21,450 bases of DNA from a virus. The stretch spans positions 1 through 21,450 of the IMG/VR virus record IMGVR_UViG_3300020370_000164; one strand, written 5' to 3'. Positions 21,338 through 21,450 of this stretch are shown here, piece after piece. The notes under the pieces were generated by a model. That model was not told where the DNA came from and ran no database searches. It worked only from the letters and a program-made list of their open reading frames with translations. The position numbers and the translations under genes were made by a program. The stretch's first letter is position 1, and every line of letters starts with the position of its first letter.

Positions 21338-21450
21338 ATGAAAAGGCTTATCGCATTAGCAGCACTTGCTGCCCTAACAGTACCTGGTTGTGCCGAGGCA
21401 CGGACTAGACTTTCGGGAGCAGGTGCTTCTTTTCCATCTAAGATTTATCA
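21338..21450 (+). CDS. pstS: PstS phosphate-binding protein, N-terminal fragment
   Basis: The ATG at 21338 opens a frame that runs past the window end. The start (MKRLIALAALAALTVPGC) is a signal peptide with a lipobox-like end (VPGC at residues 15-18), followed by RTRLSGAGASFPSKIY. RLSGAGASFP.K.Y is the typical start of mature PstS, the periplasmic phosphate-binding protein of the Pst transporter, known from cyanophages. Only 37 codons are visible. The Pho-box-like array upstream supports phosphate-responsive control. The rest cannot be judged. Confidence 0.88.
   Translation, partial: MKRLIALAALAALTVPGCAEARTRLSGAGASFPSKIY

Noticed and set aside
1-21450. tRNA genes, CRISPR arrays, insertion sequences, integrase or attachment sites
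   Set aside because: None was recognised by reading. A tRNA covariance scan was not possible, so a missed tRNA cannot be excluded fully.

Overview
The window is a stretch of a T4-like marine cyanophage genome (a myovirus of Prochlorococcus or marine Synechococcus). The evidence is a dense, AT-rich, almost entirely rightward gene array whose starts and stops mostly overlap by a few bases. It carries the T4-type replication, recombination and late-transcription genes (uvsY end, uvsW, gp55, gp47, gp46, gp45, gp44, gp62, regA) mixed with genes typical of cyanophages (cobS, hsp20, pstS, psbN-like) and host-derived photosynthesis genes. No tRNA, CRISPR array, insertion sequence or integrase was seen.

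Layout. Positions 1-5608 hold the recombination and late-transcription block: uvsY (3' end), uvsW, an Sm-like small protein, the late sigma factor gp55 behind a consensus sigma-70 promoter containing a 16-bp palindrome, then gp47, a small DUF3110-like gene and gp46. Positions 5610-7977 hold a small membrane protein and a 712-aa HExxH/VWA protein. Positions 7974-10091 hold a tightly overlapped auxiliary metabolic cassette: pebS (phycoerythrobilin synthase), pcyA (phycocyanobilin reductase), ndhI (NDH-1 ferredoxin-like subunit), a 44-aa single-span protein and psaJ (photosystem I). The two shortest, the 44-aa gene and psaJ, are easily missed. A 55-aa gene and a promoter follow, then cobS (AAA+), so the VWA protein and its plausible AAA+ partner flank the cassette.

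Positions 11399-16642 hold the replisome block: two small proteins (one DUF3310-like), clamp gp45, clamp loader gp44, then a group of inserts (hypothetical, 2OG-Fe(II) oxygenase, small membrane protein, PsbN-like, Dam methylase), then gp62 and the translational repressor RegA. A perfect T4-type late promoter (TATAAATA) at the regA stop codon begins a late block of four small hydrophobic or coiled-coil proteins and a 299-aa protein (16666-18856). Positions 18645-20707 are the only leftward genes: three consecutive genes whose products carry Sec-type signal peptides. The last lacks a normal start codon and overlaps the rightward 299-aa gene in antisense. The window ends with hsp20 and the 5' end of pstS, which has a Pho-box-like repeat array.

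How the parts may work together: bilin reductases, NdhI and PsaJ point to phage control of pigment and electron flow around photosystem I and NDH-1 during infection. The uvs/46/47, 44/62/45 and dam genes support replication, gp55 drives late genes, and pstS would respond to phosphate starvation through the host PhoB. Functions come from motifs and remembered family sequences; no database search was run.
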